From Brevibacillus parabrevis (GTDB lineage Bacteria > Bacillota > Bacilli > Brevibacillales > Brevibacillaceae): 64,000 nucleotides of DNA. The stretch covers positions 248,001 to 312,000 of the forward strand of contig NZ_RHHV01000003.1 of assembly GCF_003710905.1 (NCBI RefSeq). The letters run 5' to 3'. The notes under the pieces were generated by a model. It saw nothing but the letters and a program-made list of their open reading frames with translations. It did not search any database and had not been told where the DNA came from. The stretch's first letter is position 1. Every line of letters starts with the position of its first letter. The translations under genes and the position numbers were made by a program. Shown piece after piece: positions 8,747 to 17,224 of the stretch.

Positions 8747-9620
8747 TTGGTCTGATGTCACGACGATTCGAGAAGCCCTGACACGGGCTTCTTCCTTTTT
8801 GCGGGAAAAAGGGGCAAAAGACCCTGTATTCGAAGCGGAACTGATGATTCGCCACTGTTTGGGCTGGGATCGCACGAAGTATTTGATTTCGATGATGGAG
8901 CCGATTGCCAAAGAGACGCTTGCGCAGCTGGATGAGTTGTGCCAGCGCAGAAGTGCGAACGAGCCGTTGCAGTACATGTTTGGTGAGCAAGAGTTTTACG
9001 GGCGCTCTTTTGCCGTTCGTCCTGGCGTTCTCATCCCTCGTCCCGAGACGGAGATACTCGTCGAGCAAGTGTTGGCGGCCGCCGCAACTGTTTGGTCAGA
9101 GCAAGAGGGTTTGACTGTTGCCGATATCGGGACAGGCAGCGGCGCCATCTGCATCACGCTCGCGCTGGAAAAGCCGGATTGGCAAGTGACGACAGTAGAT
9201 TTATCCCCTGATGCTACTGCAGTTGCTACAGAAAACGCAGAACGTTTGGGAGCTGCCGTGCGCTTTTTGCAAGGGGATTTGGTGCAACCGCTTCTGGCAG
9301 CTGGCGAAAAGGTGGACATCCTCGTCTCCAATCCGCCGTATATACCGAGTCGGGATGTGGACGAGCTGGACGAAGAAGTCCGCTTGCATGAGCCGCGTTT
9401 GGCGCTGGACGGGGGCGATGACGGGTTGGATTGCTATCGCCGACTGTGCGAGGCGCTGCCTGAACTGCTCAAGGACAAAGCGGTTGTCGCCTTCGAGGTA
9501 GGGATTTATCAGGCAAAAGATGTGGCTGCCTTGATGCGGGAATCAGGGGTAATAGATGAGGTGCGGATCGTGCCGGATTTGGCGGGAATCGAGCGGGTTG
9601 TTATCGGTGTCAGGCGGTAA
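8730..9620 (+). CDS. prmC: Release factor glutamine methyltransferase
   Basis: Transfers a methyl group from S-adenosylmethionine to the glutamine of the GGQ motif in RF1 and RF2. The 296-residue protein has an N-terminal helical substrate-binding domain and a Rossmann methyltransferase domain with the SAM motif [13 protein letters not shown] near 131-143 and the catalytic NPPY tetrapeptide near residues 201-204. ATG 8730 lies inside the end of prfA and no better start is visible. It shares the prfA promoter. A short hairpin with a brief T run follows the stop codon. Confidence 0.96.
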   Translation: MHTQLDWSDVTTIREALTRASSFLREKGAKDPVFEAELMIRHCLGWDRTKYLISMMEPIAKETLAQLDELCQRRSANEPLQYMFGEQEFYGRSFAVRPGVLIPRPETEILVEQVLAAAATVWSEQEGLTVADIGTGSGAICITLALEKPDWQVTTVDLSPDATAVATENAERLGAAVRFLQGDLVQPLLAAGEKVDILVSNPPYIPSRDVDELDEEVRLHEPRLALDGGDDGLDCYRRLCEALPELLKDKAVVAFEVGIYQAKDVAALMRESGVIDEVRIVPDLAGIERVVIGVRR

Positions 9621-9644
9621 CGGCAAGCTCCTCTCGCCGTTTTG
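9619..9644 (+). terminator. Weak terminator after prmC
   Basis: AACGGC at 9619-9624 and GCCGTT at 9636-9641 form a six-pair stem followed by only four T including the stem end. Efficiency is doubtful. Confidence 0.4.
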
Positions 9645-9758
9645 CTAAAATTGTATGAATGTTTGTGATTCGACCGTTTGAAACCGGGACTCCCTGTCCA
9701 TACTGAGGCTATACAGAGAAAAGGTTTGGAAGACTCAGTCGAGAGGGAGACGGTTAAA

Positions 9759-10619
9759 ATGAAACGGATGTTGTTGATCGCATTTAGCCTGTTCATGTTG
9801 ATGATGTGCTGGGAGGGACAGCTTACGTCGGCCAATGTTCTGGATAATGGTCCGATCCCTCAAGAATCGATTCGTCTGCGCATTATTGCCAACAGCGACT
9901 CGGTTGCCGACCAGTGGCTGAAGCGGGAAGTGCGCGATGCGCTGATTGCGCAAATGAACACGTGGGCGGAAGATATCAAATCGTTTGAGCAAGCACAGGA
10001 CATGGTGGCATCCCAGTTGCCTGTCCTTCAGGAAGTAGTGGACAAAACGATTCGTGAACGCGGCTTTTCCTATAAAGCGGTAGTCGATTTCGGTCAGGTT
10101 CCGTTCCCGACGAAGCTGTACGGCTCGTACGTCTATCCCGCTGGCAACTACGAAGCGCTCCGCGTGCAGATCGGCGAGGCAAAAGGGCAAAACTGGTGGT
10201 GCGTACTTTTCCCTCCGCTCTGCTTTATCGATATGTCCAACGGCGATGCTGTACAAGCTGCTGCGGCAACGACAGCAGCGGGAAAAGAAACAGAGCAGAG
10301 CGTGGCTAAGTCAGAACCGGCTTTGGTGTTCAAGCTTGATCAAAAAGAAATCGAGCGCACAGACTGGCGGCAGGAGCGTTTGGAAAGACGTTTGGACAGC
10401 AAAGAAGTTTTGCACAGCGCTGACACTGGCGCAGTTTCGCAAATGCCCGGCGCACAAAATGCTGTAGCCGTAGAGAATAACAGTAAAGACGAAGCGCTGG
10501 AGCAAGCCCAAGCCGAGGGACAAGCGGACAAGACGCCAGAAATGAGCGAGCAAAATCCGGCTCCGCAAGTACAAGTACGGTTCTACCTCCTGGAAAAGCT
10601 GGAAAGCTGGTTCTCCTGA
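9759..10619 (+). CDS. spoIIR: Stage II sporulation protein R
   Basis: Secreted signal protein made in the forespore; it activates the SpoIIGA protease, which processes pro-sigma-E in the mother cell. A signal peptide (MKRMLLIAFSLFMLMM) leads to the conserved domain containing IRLRIIANSDS near 39-49 and NWWCVLFPPLCF near 145-156. The usual C-terminal end VRFYLLEKLE is present, but between these parts lies an Ala/Glu/Gln-rich linker of roughly 100 residues, making the protein 286 residues against about 224 in B. subtilis. ATG 9759 follows GAGAGGGAG; an upstream in-frame ATG at 9678 would put a polar stretch before the signal peptide. Confidence 0.9.
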   Translation: MKRMLLIAFSLFMLMMCWEGQLTSANVLDNGPIPQESIRLRIIANSDSVADQWLKREVRDALIAQMNTWAEDIKSFEQAQDMVASQLPVLQEVVDKTIRERGFSYKAVVDFGQVPFPTKLYGSYVYPAGNYEALRVQIGEAKGQNWWCVLFPPLCFIDMSNGDAVQAAAATTAAGKETEQSVAKSEPALVFKLDQKEIERTDWRQERLERRLDSKEVLHSADTGAVSQMPGAQNAVAVENNSKDEALEQAQAEGQADKTPEMSEQNPAPQVQVRFYLLEKLESWFS

Positions 10620-10630
10620 GCTTTCCCTAA

Positions 10631-10666
10631 AAAACGACACCCCGCTTATAGCGAAGGTGTCGTTTT
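10631..10666. terminator. Bidirectional terminator between spoIIR and the convergent gene
   Basis: Perfect 11-base arms at 10631-10641 and 10656-10666, with a further CGC/GCG pairing in the loop. The tail is four T on + and six T on -, so it is stronger for the reverse gene. Confidence 0.85.
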
Positions 10667-10680
10667 GACTGGCGAGCTGC

Positions 10681-11481
10681 TTACTTTTGCGTCAGGGCTG
10701 CGAGGATTTCCGGTTTCAGCAAGTTTTGATAGCGGTGGGCCGGGATGGCGAAAGAAGGCATTCCCGCTGCATACGGAGCAATTTCGTACTGTCCGAAATG
10801 AATGACGAGATTTCCGTTTTCAAAAGAGAAGCCCTGGTCATCCGTAATGCTCTCGAAGCTGTACGGATTGAAGCCGTCGCGATCTGTCTGTGTTTTGATT
10901 TGCTGGCTGATCAGTTGGTTGATCACGCTGCGGTAGTTGTAGCTGGACTGGAACAAATCGCCGAGCTTGAGCGTTTTGGCTTTAGGCTGGTTGTCGATTG
11001 TGTAGTAAGTCACGTCAGTCATGCCATGCGCTCCGCCTGTGTACAGATAGGTTTGAACAGAGAAGGATACGAGCTTGCCAGCCTGATGCACTTCATAGGA
11101 AATGTCGAGTGCATGCGGGCGAGGTTCCCAGCCGTATTTTTTGGCATCTGCGGCATCTTCCTTGCCAGCTTGTTGTCCGTCAGCGAGGCCAGTTTGTGCT
11201 TGCTTGAGCAGGGTCGCATTCAATTGGGCTTCGAACGCTTTATCTTTCAAACCGCTAATGACCGGGATGGTCACTTTGCCTTCAAATTCTTTTGTTTTCA
11301 CCGTGATGGTTTTCGGTGTGAATACGACACCGGAAGCTTGAGGTTGTTTGGTTTGAACGACAGGAGCAGCTTTCGCTGGCGCGGCAGGAGCAGCTGCCAA
11401 AACAGGCGCAGCAACTGCTGTCAGCAGAACAGCGGTGCCGAGCAGGCTGGAAGTAACGGATTTAAGCAATGTCATATTCAT
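10681..11481 (-). CDS. Secreted DUF4163/DUF3298 (RsiV-like) protein
   Basis: A 266-residue exported protein. A signal peptide ending around PVLAAAPA is followed by an Ala/Pro-rich linker (about 28-50). Then comes a region resembling the paired DUF4163 and DUF3298 domains of RsiV and PdaC: DISYEVHQAGKLVSFSVQTY with YLYTGGAHG, and a C-terminal part with LVIHFGQYEIAPYAAG. RsiV uses this domain to sense lysozyme, but here there is no cytoplasmic anti-sigma part and no membrane anchor beyond the signal peptide, so sensing is not implied. It is the only reverse-strand gene in the window and a single-gene unit. The ribosome site is AAAGGA (reverse strand, near 11489-11494). Confidence 0.8.
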   Translation of the reverse strand: MNMTLLKSVTSSLLGTAVLLTAVAAPVLAAAPAAPAKAAPVVQTKQPQASGVVFTPKTITVKTKEFEGKVTIPVISGLKDKAFEAQLNATLLKQAQTGLADGQQAGKEDAADAKKYGWEPRPHALDISYEVHQAGKLVSFSVQTYLYTGGAHGMTDVTYYTIDNQPKAKTLKLGDLFQSSYNYRSVINQLISQQIKTQTDRDGFNPYSFESITDDQGFSFENGNLVIHFGQYEIAPYAAGMPSFAIPAHRYQNLLKPEILAALTQK

Positions 11482-11602
11482 TCACAATCCTTTCGAGGTA
11501 AGGGAAGAGTTCTGCGTTTCTATGAGTTCATTCTACTACATCATTTTGACGGTTGAGGTTAAAAAATGGTAACAAACACGTTTTCCACGGCTTTTCCCGA
11601 AG

Positions 11603-11622
11603 TTATTCACAAGTTACCCACA
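11603..11622 (+). promoter_or_regulatory. Two DnaA-box-like sequences upstream of ywlC
   Basis: TTATTCACA at 11603-11611 fits TTATNCACA fully. TTACCCACA at 11614-11622 has one mismatch. They are in the same orientation, 11 bases apart (one helical turn), and end five bases before the -35 hexamer. Confidence 0.45.
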
Positions 11623-11627
11623 GGCTG

Positions 11628-11656
11628 TTGAAAACTTTTCGAGGCACAACTATACT
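11628..11656 (+). promoter_or_regulatory. Sigma-A promoter of ywlC
   Basis: TTGAAA at 11628-11633, a 17-base spacer, and TATACT at 11651-11656, 48 bases before the ATG. Confidence 0.75.
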
Positions 11657-11704
11657 AAAGGCACTCATTACAAAGAAACGAGCAAGAGAAAGGATTTTTT
11701 TACG

Positions 11705-12784
11705 ATGGAAATCAATTTAGTGACGAAAGTCTGGTCTGTGGATAACGATGTGGAAAACATCCAGAGTTGTACACAGATTGTGGATGCAGCCCGGTTGCTG
11801 CACGCTGGGGAAGCTGTCGCTTTTCCAACAGAGACGGTCTATGGCCTGGGAGCCAATGCATTGTCTAATGAAGCAGTGGAGAAAATATTTGCAGCGAAAG
11901 GCCGACCGAGTGACAATCCGCTGATCGTGCATATTGGCGAACGGCAGCAGTTGTCCACAGTTGCCGGGGAAGTGCCGGAAAAAGGACAGAAGCTGATGGA
12001 TGCCTTCTGGCCTGGGCCACTCACTGTCATTGTTCCGAAAAATGATCGCGTTGCTTCCCTGGTGACAGCGGGCCTGGATTCTGTCGGTGTGCGCATGCCT
12101 GCTCATCCGGTTGCCCTTGCTTTGATCAAACAAGCGGGCGTACCGATTGCTGCGCCGAGTGCGAACCGTTCCGGTCGTCCAAGCCCGACTACAGCCGCGC
12201 ATGTGTTAGCAGACCTGGACGGGAGAGTGGCAGGGATCGTCGATGGCGGAGCAACAGGAGTAGGCGTCGAGTCTACTGTCATTGATGTGACCGTGGAGCC
12301 GCCTGTTATCCTTCGTCCCGGCGGCATTACCCGTGAACAGCTGGAAAGCGTAATCGGCCCGGTCGAGCTTGATCCTTCTTTTGAAGTGGGAGCAGTAGAA
12401 ACTCCGCGCGCTCCCGGGATGAAATATACGCATTATGCTCCGGAGGGCGAGCTGTGGCTGGTGGCGGGAAGCGAAGAGCAGGCTCGCATAAAAATGGCGG
12501 AGCTGCTGTCGCAAGCCAAAATCGATGGCCAAAAAACAGGGGTGCTGGCAACGGAAGAGTCGGCTGGCTATTGGCGTGATCACGAGGCAGCCGATGTCGT
12601 TCTGACGGTAGGTGCCCAAGCTGATTTGGAACAAGTCGCCCAGCAGCTGTACGCTGTTTTGCGGGAATTTGACAATCAGCAGGTTCAGTTCATCGTGGGA
12701 GAAACCTTTTCGCGGGAAGGCCTGGGAATGGCTGTCATGAACCGTCTGGAAAAAGCGGCGGGCGGTCGCATCTTGTCCGTTTAA
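11705..12784 (+). CDS. ywlC: Threonylcarbamoyl-AMP synthase (Sua5/YwlC type)
   Basis: Makes threonylcarbamoyl-AMP from threonine, bicarbonate and ATP, the first step of the essential t6A37 modification of ANN-decoding tRNAs. The 359-residue length is that of the two-domain Sua5/YwlC form. The YrdC-like catalytic domain (about 25-215) contains FPTETVYGLGANA and KGRPSDNPLIVHI; a C-terminal Sua5 domain (about 240-359) follows the linker APGMKYTHYAPEG. The ATG lies behind GAGAAAGGA. It begins the ywlC-mntP-ywlE run, also found in B. subtilis. Confidence 0.94.
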   Translation: MEINLVTKVWSVDNDVENIQSCTQIVDAARLLHAGEAVAFPTETVYGLGANALSNEAVEKIFAAKGRPSDNPLIVHIGERQQLSTVAGEVPEKGQKLMDAFWPGPLTVIVPKNDRVASLVTAGLDSVGVRMPAHPVALALIKQAGVPIAAPSANRSGRPSPTTAAHVLADLDGRVAGIVDGGATGVGVESTVIDVTVEPPVILRPGGITREQLESVIGPVELDPSFEVGAVETPRAPGMKYTHYAPEGELWLVAGSEEQARIKMAELLSQAKIDGQKTGVLATEESAGYWRDHEAADVVLTVGAQADLEQVAQQLYAVLREFDNQQVQFIVGETFSREGLGMAVMNRLEKAAGGRILSV

Positions 12785-12825
12785 AACAGTATAAACTCCT
12801 CCTTGTCCGCATAGAGTGAAGGGAC

Positions 12826-12835
12826 GGGGGGGGGG
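12826..12835 (+). repeat. G10 homopolymer in the mntP translation start region
   Basis: Ten consecutive G run into the GGAGG ribosome site at 12834-12838, four bases before the likely TTG start. Depending on which start is used, a change in tract length alters ribosome-site geometry or the reading frame. Confidence 0.85.
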
Positions 12836-12842
12836 AGGCGGC

Positions 12843-13403
12843 TTGGACCTGGTTTTGTTTCAATGGGGGCAATTTTTGACGTTGCTCATTATAGCTTTTG
12901 CTTTGAGCATGGATGCCTTTTCGCTGGGGATCGGCGTGGGCATGGTGGGCATTCGCTTGCGGGAAATTGTAAAGGTCAGCATTACGATCGGACTTTTTCA
13001 TATTATGATGCCTGTCGTCGGAATAGTTGTCGGAGCTTACTTGTCCGATTTGGTTGGGGATATCGCCGTTTTTATCGGTGGCGGAGTCCTGATGCTGATC
13101 GGTTTGCATATGCTGTGGAACGGATTGGTTCACAGTGATCAAAAAAGCATGTTAAAAACAAAAGGGTTCGGGCTGTTGCTGTTTGCCTTCAGCGTCAGTC
13201 TCGACGCGTTGACGGTCGGTTTTTCGTTCGGTCTAATCGAAGTGAACAAAGTCCTGGCGATCTCCCTGTTCGGTATCATGGGAGCAGCCATGTCCTATTT
13301 CGGCCTTTTGCTTGGCAGAAGCGTGGGAGGATGGTTGGGCGATTATAGCGAATTAGTAGGGGGATTGATCTTGTTTTGCTTCGGATTGAAATTTGTCATC
13401 TAG
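12843..13403 (+). CDS. mntP: Manganese efflux pump MntP (YwlD)
   Basis: A membrane exporter of Mn(II) of the MntP/YebN family, 186 residues from TTG 12843. Six membrane segments are apparent. The two inverted halves each carry the family's acidic motif: FALSMDAFSLGIG near residues 20-32 and FSVSLDALTVGFSFG near 118-132, whose aspartates are candidate metal ligands. Two starts are possible: TTG 12843, with a closely spaced GGAGG, or GTG 12816, which would translate through the G10 tract and add RGGGGG. I prefer TTG. It follows ywlC by 58 bases. No yybP-ykoY-like manganese riboswitch is visible before it. Confidence 0.88.
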   Translation: MDLVLFQWGQFLTLLIIAFALSMDAFSLGIGVGMVGIRLREIVKVSITIGLFHIMMPVVGIVVGAYLSDLVGDIAVFIGGGVLMLIGLHMLWNGLVHSDQKSMLKTKGFGLLLFAFSVSLDALTVGFSFGLIEVNKVLAISLFGIMGAAMSYFGLLLGRSVGGWLGDYSELVGGLILFCFGLKFVI

Positions 13404-13435
13404 AAAAGGATGCTGACATAAAGGAGGGGCGATCA

Positions 13436-13894
13436 TTGAAACGGATACTCTTCGTCTGTACGGGAAACACTTGCCGCAGCCCGATGGCAGAGGCGATGTT
13501 TCGCGCAAAGACAGCCGGACAACCATTTGAAGTGCGCTCGGCCGGAGTGGCGGCGTATGCCGGACAACCAGCTTCCCCGCATGCCCAGTCGGTGCTTGCT
13601 GAACGCGGGATTGCTCACAACCACGCATCAAGCCAGCTAAACGAAGAGCTTTTGGCGTGGTCCGATCTTATTTTGACGATGACGGGCAGTCACAAGCGTG
13701 CCATTCTGACCTACTTCCCGGAAGCGGCGGACAAAGTCCATACTTTGCAAGAGTTTGCGGGAATAGAAGGCATAAGAGATATCGCTGATCCTTTTGGCGG
13801 GGCGCTTGAGGACTATCGCAGGTGCGCAGAAGAGATTGAGGAGTCGCTGGACAGGCTTTTGGAGCGATTGGCGGAAGTCCGTTTTCGTGAATAA
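13436..13894 (+). CDS. ywlE: Protein-arginine phosphatase YwlE
   Basis: A 152-residue enzyme of the low-molecular-weight tyrosine phosphatase fold that removes phosphate from arginine residues, countering the McsB kinase in protein quality control. The signature is C8-T-G-N-T-C-R14-S; the threonine at position 12 is the residue that gives YwlE-type enzymes arginine-phosphate preference over tyrosine phosphatases, which carry isoleucine. The acid loop DIADPFGG near 118-125 is present. The TTG start follows AAGGAGGGG at 13421-13429. It is transcribed with mntP, whose stop is 33 bases upstream. Confidence 0.93.
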   Translation: MKRILFVCTGNTCRSPMAEAMFRAKTAGQPFEVRSAGVAAYAGQPASPHAQSVLAERGIAHNHASSQLNEELLAWSDLILTMTGSHKRAILTYFPEAADKVHTLQEFAGIEGIRDIADPFGGALEDYRRCAEEIEESLDRLLERLAEVRFRE

Positions 13895-13948
13895 CAAGGT
13901 TGAAGAGGTGCTGGTAACTAGCCAGGACCTTGTTTCGTGTGAGAGTAC

Positions 13949-13980
13949 GAACATTTTTTGATCAACCAACCAAAATGTTC
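13949..13980 (+). promoter_or_regulatory. Inverted repeat upstream of rpiB
   Basis: GAACATTTT (13949-13957) and AAAATGTTC (13972-13980) are perfect nine-base complements around a 14-base spacer. The repeat abuts the rpiB promoter. It could be an operator or an AT-rich terminator for ywlE. Confidence 0.5.
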
Positions 13981-13983
13981 ACT

Positions 13984-14011
13984 TTTTACTTATGGGATTT
14001 TGATGTATAAT
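13984..14011 (+). promoter_or_regulatory. Probable promoter of rpiB
   Basis: TATAAT at 14006-14011 is a perfect -10 hexamer; the -35 is poor (TTTTAC at 13984-13989, 16-base spacer). Confidence 0.5.
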
Positions 14012-14044
14012 GAGTGAGATCATGAAACAAGCGAGGGATGACAG

Positions 14045-14500
14045 ATGAAAGTGGCGATTGCTGCTGATCACGGTGGATACAAGCTGAAAGAGGAAATCAA
14101 GACTCTGCTCTCCTCCATGAACATCCAGACGGAAGACTTCGGTTGCTCTTGCGAGGATTCGGTAGATTATCCTGATTACGCCTTGCCGGTAGCAGAAAAA
14201 GTGGCAGCGGGCGAGTTCGACCGGGGAATTTTGGTGTGCGGTACGGGCATCGGCATGTCGATTGCAGCCAACAAAGTGCCTGGCATTCGCTGTGCGCTGG
14301 TGCACGACACGTTTTCTGCACGTGCGACCCGTGAGCATAACAACACCAATGTTTTGGCTATGGGTGAGCGGGTAATTGGCCCTGGTCTGGCGTTGGATAT
14401 CGTGAAAATTTGGCTGGAGACAGAGTTCCAGGGCGGCCGTCATGAGCGCCGTGTGGAAAAGATCGCACAAATCGAAGCGAAACACGCGGGAGTGAAGTAA
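14045..14500 (+). CDS. rpiB: Ribose-5-phosphate isomerase B
   Basis: Interconverts ribose-5-phosphate and ribulose-5-phosphate in the pentose phosphate pathway. The 151-residue protein starts MKVAIAADHGGYKLKE and carries the RpiB/LacAB signature CGTGIGMSIAANK near residue 65, whose cysteine is the catalytic base, plus HEHNNTN-like phosphate-binding residues (REHNNTNVLAMG). Its stop codon is immediately followed by the ywlG start, so the two are cotranscribed. RpiB-type enzymes can also act on allose-6-phosphate, but nothing nearby suggests allose use. Confidence 0.95.
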   Translation: MKVAIAADHGGYKLKEEIKTLLSSMNIQTEDFGCSCEDSVDYPDYALPVAEKVAAGEFDRGILVCGTGIGMSIAANKVPGIRCALVHDTFSARATREHNNTNVLAMGERVIGPGLALDIVKIWLETEFQGGRHERRVEKIAQIEAKHAGVK

Positions 14501-15070
14501 GTGGAACTGGCCGCTATCGAACAACAGGCTCGTCAATTGGTTGAGGAGGTTGCCGGGTTGGCCGAGCTTAGAGCCGGACAAATTTTGGTGATCGGGTGCA
14601 GTACCAGTGAAGTGCTGGGCAAGCACATCGGCAAAGCTGGCAGTCGGGATGCTGCGGCTGCTATTTATCGCGGCATTCGCAGTGTGCAGGAGCAGCGCGG
14701 CTTTGCTGTCGCCTTTCAATGCTGTGAGCATCTGAACCGCGCACTGGTTGTGGAGCGCGAGGTTATGGAGCGATATGGACTGGAAGAGGTTTCGGTCGTT
14801 CCCGTTCCTACCGCTGGCGGTTCCATGGCGGCACATGCTTTTGCGCAGCTTGCCGATGCTGTAGTCGTGGAAAATATTCGCGCACATGCAGGTATCGATA
14901 TCGGCGATACGTTCATTGGCATGCACCTGAAACAGGTAGCTGTGCCTGTACGCCCTTCTCAACGGACTGTGGGAGAGGCGCATGTCACGGCAGCGCGGAC
15001 ACGTCCCAAGCTGATTGGCGGTGCTCGCGCGGTCTACGAAGTGGCGCCTCAAAATGAAAGCTGTACCTAA
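14501..15070 (+). CDS. ywlG: DUF436 (TIGR01440) family protein YwlG
   Basis: A conserved 189-residue Firmicute protein of unknown biochemical role. Visible conserved parts are VIGCSTSEVLGKHIGKAGS near 45-63, CCEHLNRALV near 80-89 and VPVPTAGGSMA near 105-115. It probably adopts a nucleotide-binding-like alpha/beta fold; no catalytic motif can be named. The GTG start directly follows the rpiB stop. The position between rpiB and glyA is conserved in B. subtilis, which supports the name and suggests a housekeeping role. Confidence 0.85.
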   Translation: MELAAIEQQARQLVEEVAGLAELRAGQILVIGCSTSEVLGKHIGKAGSRDAAAAIYRGIRSVQEQRGFAVAFQCCEHLNRALVVEREVMERYGLEEVSVVPVPTAGGSMAAHAFAQLADAVVVENIRAHAGIDIGDTFIGMHLKQVAVPVRPSQRTVGEAHVTAARTRPKLIGGARAVYEVAPQNESCT

Positions 15071-15115
15071 AAAGAATGTGGGACAAGCCCATTTTCAAGG
15101 AGGAGAACATACATC

Positions 15116-16366
15116 ATGCTAGATTTTTTGCGTAAACAGGACCCGCAAGTATTGGAAGGCATTCAACTGGAATTGGGAAGACAGCGTGACAAAATTGAGC
15201 TGATCGCATCCGAGAACTTTGTTAGCCGCGCCGTAATGGAAGCGATGGGTACTGTTCTGACCAACAAATACGCAGAAGGCTATCCAGGACGCCGCTACTA
15301 TGGCGGTTGCGAATACGTGGACATCGTGGAAAACATTGCGCGCGATCGCGTAAAAGAAATCTTCGGTGCCGAGCATGCAAACGTACAGCCGCACTCCGGC
15401 GCACAAGCAAACATGGCCGTGTACTTCACCATCTTGCAGCCGGGCGACACCGTACTTGGCATGAACCTCTCCCATGGCGGACACTTGACGCACGGAAGCC
15501 CTGTTAACTTCTCCGGTACACTGTACAACTTCGTAGAATACGGCGTGGATCAAGAATCCCACCTGATCAATTATGAAGACGTTCGCGCCAAAGCTTTGGA
15601 GCACAAGCCTAAGCTGATCGTAGCGGGAGCAAGTGCTTATCCGCGCACAATCGACTTCGCCAAATTCCGTGAAATCGCGGATGAAGTCGGCGCTTATTTC
15701 ATGGTAGACATGGCGCACATCGCTGGTCTGGTTGCCGCTGGCCTGCATCCAAACCCGGTTCCATACGCTCATTTCGTTACTTCTACCACTCACAAAACAT
15801 TGCGCGGTCCTCGCGGCGGTCTGATTTTGTGCAAAGAAGAATTTGCAAAAGCGATCGACAAGTCTGTGTTCCCTGGCGTACAAGGCGGACCGTTGATGCA
15901 CGTGATTGCGGCAAAAGCGGTTTCCTTCGGCGAAGCGCTGCAACCGGACTTCAAAGATTACGCAGCTCGCATCGTGAGCAATGCGCGCGCATTTGCTGAA
16001 GCGCTGCAAGCAGAAGGTCTGACACTCGTTTCTGGCGGAACCGACAACCACCTCGTGCTGATTGACGTGAGCAAAATCGGCTTGACTGGTAAAGTAGCCG
16101 AGCACCTGCTGGACGAAGTAAGCATCACCACTAACAAAAACACCATCCCTTACGATACACAAAGCCCATTCGTCACAAGCGGTATCCGCATGGGTACACC
16201 AGCGGTAACAAGCCGTGGCTTCGACGAAGAAGCAATGAAAGAAGTAGCAGCGATCATCGCCCTGACTTTGAAAAACCCGGAAGACGCTGCCAAACACGAA
16301 GAAGCTCGCCAACGCGTAGCAGCGCTGTGCCAACGCTTCCCGATGTACGAAGGTTTGACGATTTAA
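15116..16366 (+). CDS. glyA: Serine hydroxymethyltransferase
   Basis: Pyridoxal-phosphate enzyme that converts serine plus tetrahydrofolate to glycine and methylene-tetrahydrofolate, feeding one-carbon metabolism. The full-length 416-residue protein has the PLP lysine in [15 protein letters not shown] near residue 227, plus the conserved [16 protein letters not shown] and [11 protein letters not shown] segments. The ATG follows AAGGAGGAGAAC. It probably belongs to the rpiB-ywlG-glyA transcript and ends at a strong terminator. Confidence 0.98.
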   Translation: MLDFLRKQDPQVLEGIQLELGRQRDKIELIASENFVSRAVMEAMGTVLTNKYAEGYPGRRYYGGCEYVDIVENIARDRVKEIFGAEHANVQPHSGAQANMAVYFTILQPGDTVLGMNLSHGGHLTHGSPVNFSGTLYNFVEYGVDQESHLINYEDVRAKALEHKPKLIVAGASAYPRTIDFAKFREIADEVGAYFMVDMAHIAGLVAAGLHPNPVPYAHFVTSTTHKTLRGPRGGLILCKEEFAKAIDKSVFPGVQGGPLMHVIAAKAVSFGEALQPDFKDYAARIVSNARAFAEALQAEGLTLVSGGTDNHLVLIDVSKIGLTGKVAEHLLDEVSITTNKNTIPYDTQSPFVTSGIRMGTPAVTSRGFDEEAMKEVAAIIALTLKNPEDAAKHEEARQRVAALCQRFPMYEGLTI

Positions 16367-16390
16367 GGTTTTGATAAAATGGCTTCAATC

Positions 16391-16430
16391 AAACAGACCC
16401 TGTGATTGCTCGCGCGGGTCTGTTTTTCTT
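16391..16430 (+). terminator. Terminator of glyA
   Basis: Perfect ten-base arms at 16391-16400 and 16416-16425 and a T-rich tail (TTTTTCTTTT). Confidence 0.9.
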
Positions 16431-16510
16431 TTACATCCTAAACGATTTTTTCCTGACAACAGCCATAGCTGGTCACCAGGCAAAAGAAAAAAGTACGAAG
16501 ATTAGGCAAA

Positions 16511-16539
16511 TTGACGGCGACCCGCTCCTTCGCTATGAT
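16511..16539 (+). promoter_or_regulatory. Sigma-A promoter of upp
   Basis: TTGACG at 16511-16516, a 17-base spacer, and TATGAT at 16534-16539, 37 bases before the ATG. No PyrR-type leader is visible. Confidence 0.75.
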
Positions 16540-16576
16540 GGAAAAGATGCATTGATAGGGAAACGGAGGAACGTAC

Positions 16577-17206
16577 ATGAGCCGTGTATATGTGTTTGAC
16601 CACCCGCTGATTCAGCATAAAGTGACGTTTATTCGTGACAAGAATACAGGAACCAAGGAATTTCGCGAACTGGTAGATGAAGTAGCGACCCTGATGGGCT
16701 ACGAAATCACACGCGACATGCCGCTGGAAGAAACCACGATCGAGACCCCGGTAGCTACCTGTCAGTCTAATGTGATTGCCGGTAAAAAAGTAGGTCTGGT
16801 TCCGATCCTGCGTGCAGGACTCGGCATGGTGGACGGGCTGTTGAAGCTGATTCCGGCCGCAAAAGTAGGCCATGTGGGGCTGTACCGTGATCCGGAAACC
16901 CTGCAACCGGTAGAGTATTACGTAAAGCTGCCTTCCGATGTAGCGGAGCGCGAACTGATCGTCATCGACCCGATGCTGGCGACTGGCGGTTCTGCCGTGG
17001 CAGCCATCCAGGCTTTGAAAAAACGCGGAGCGAGAAACCTCAAGCTGATGTGCCTGATTGCTGCTCCAGAAGGCATCAAAATGGTGCAGGACGAGCATCC
17101 TGACGTAGATATTTACGTAGCTGCTATTGACGAATATTTAAATGACCATGGATACATTGTGCCTGGCTTGGGCGATGCGGGTGACCGCTTGTACGGCACA
17201 AAGTAG
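16577..17206 (+). CDS. upp: Uracil phosphoribosyltransferase
   Basis: Converts uracil and PRPP to UMP in pyrimidine salvage. The 209-residue protein has the PRPP-binding loop [15 protein letters not shown] near residues 128-142 and the uracil-binding C-terminal segment containing [17 protein letters not shown] near 191-207. The ATG follows a GGAGG site. It shares a transcript with mnaA 18 bases downstream, as no terminator separates them. Confidence 0.97.
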   Translation: MSRVYVFDHPLIQHKVTFIRDKNTGTKEFRELVDEVATLMGYEITRDMPLEETTIETPVATCQSNVIAGKKVGLVPILRAGLGMVDGLLKLIPAAKVGHVGLYRDPETLQPVEYYVKLPSDVAERELIVIDPMLATGGSAVAAIQALKKRGARNLKLMCLIAAPEGIKMVQDEHPDVDIYVAAIDEYLNDHGYIVPGLGDAGDRLYGTK

Positions 17207-17224
17207 GCGGAGAGGGAATCCAAG

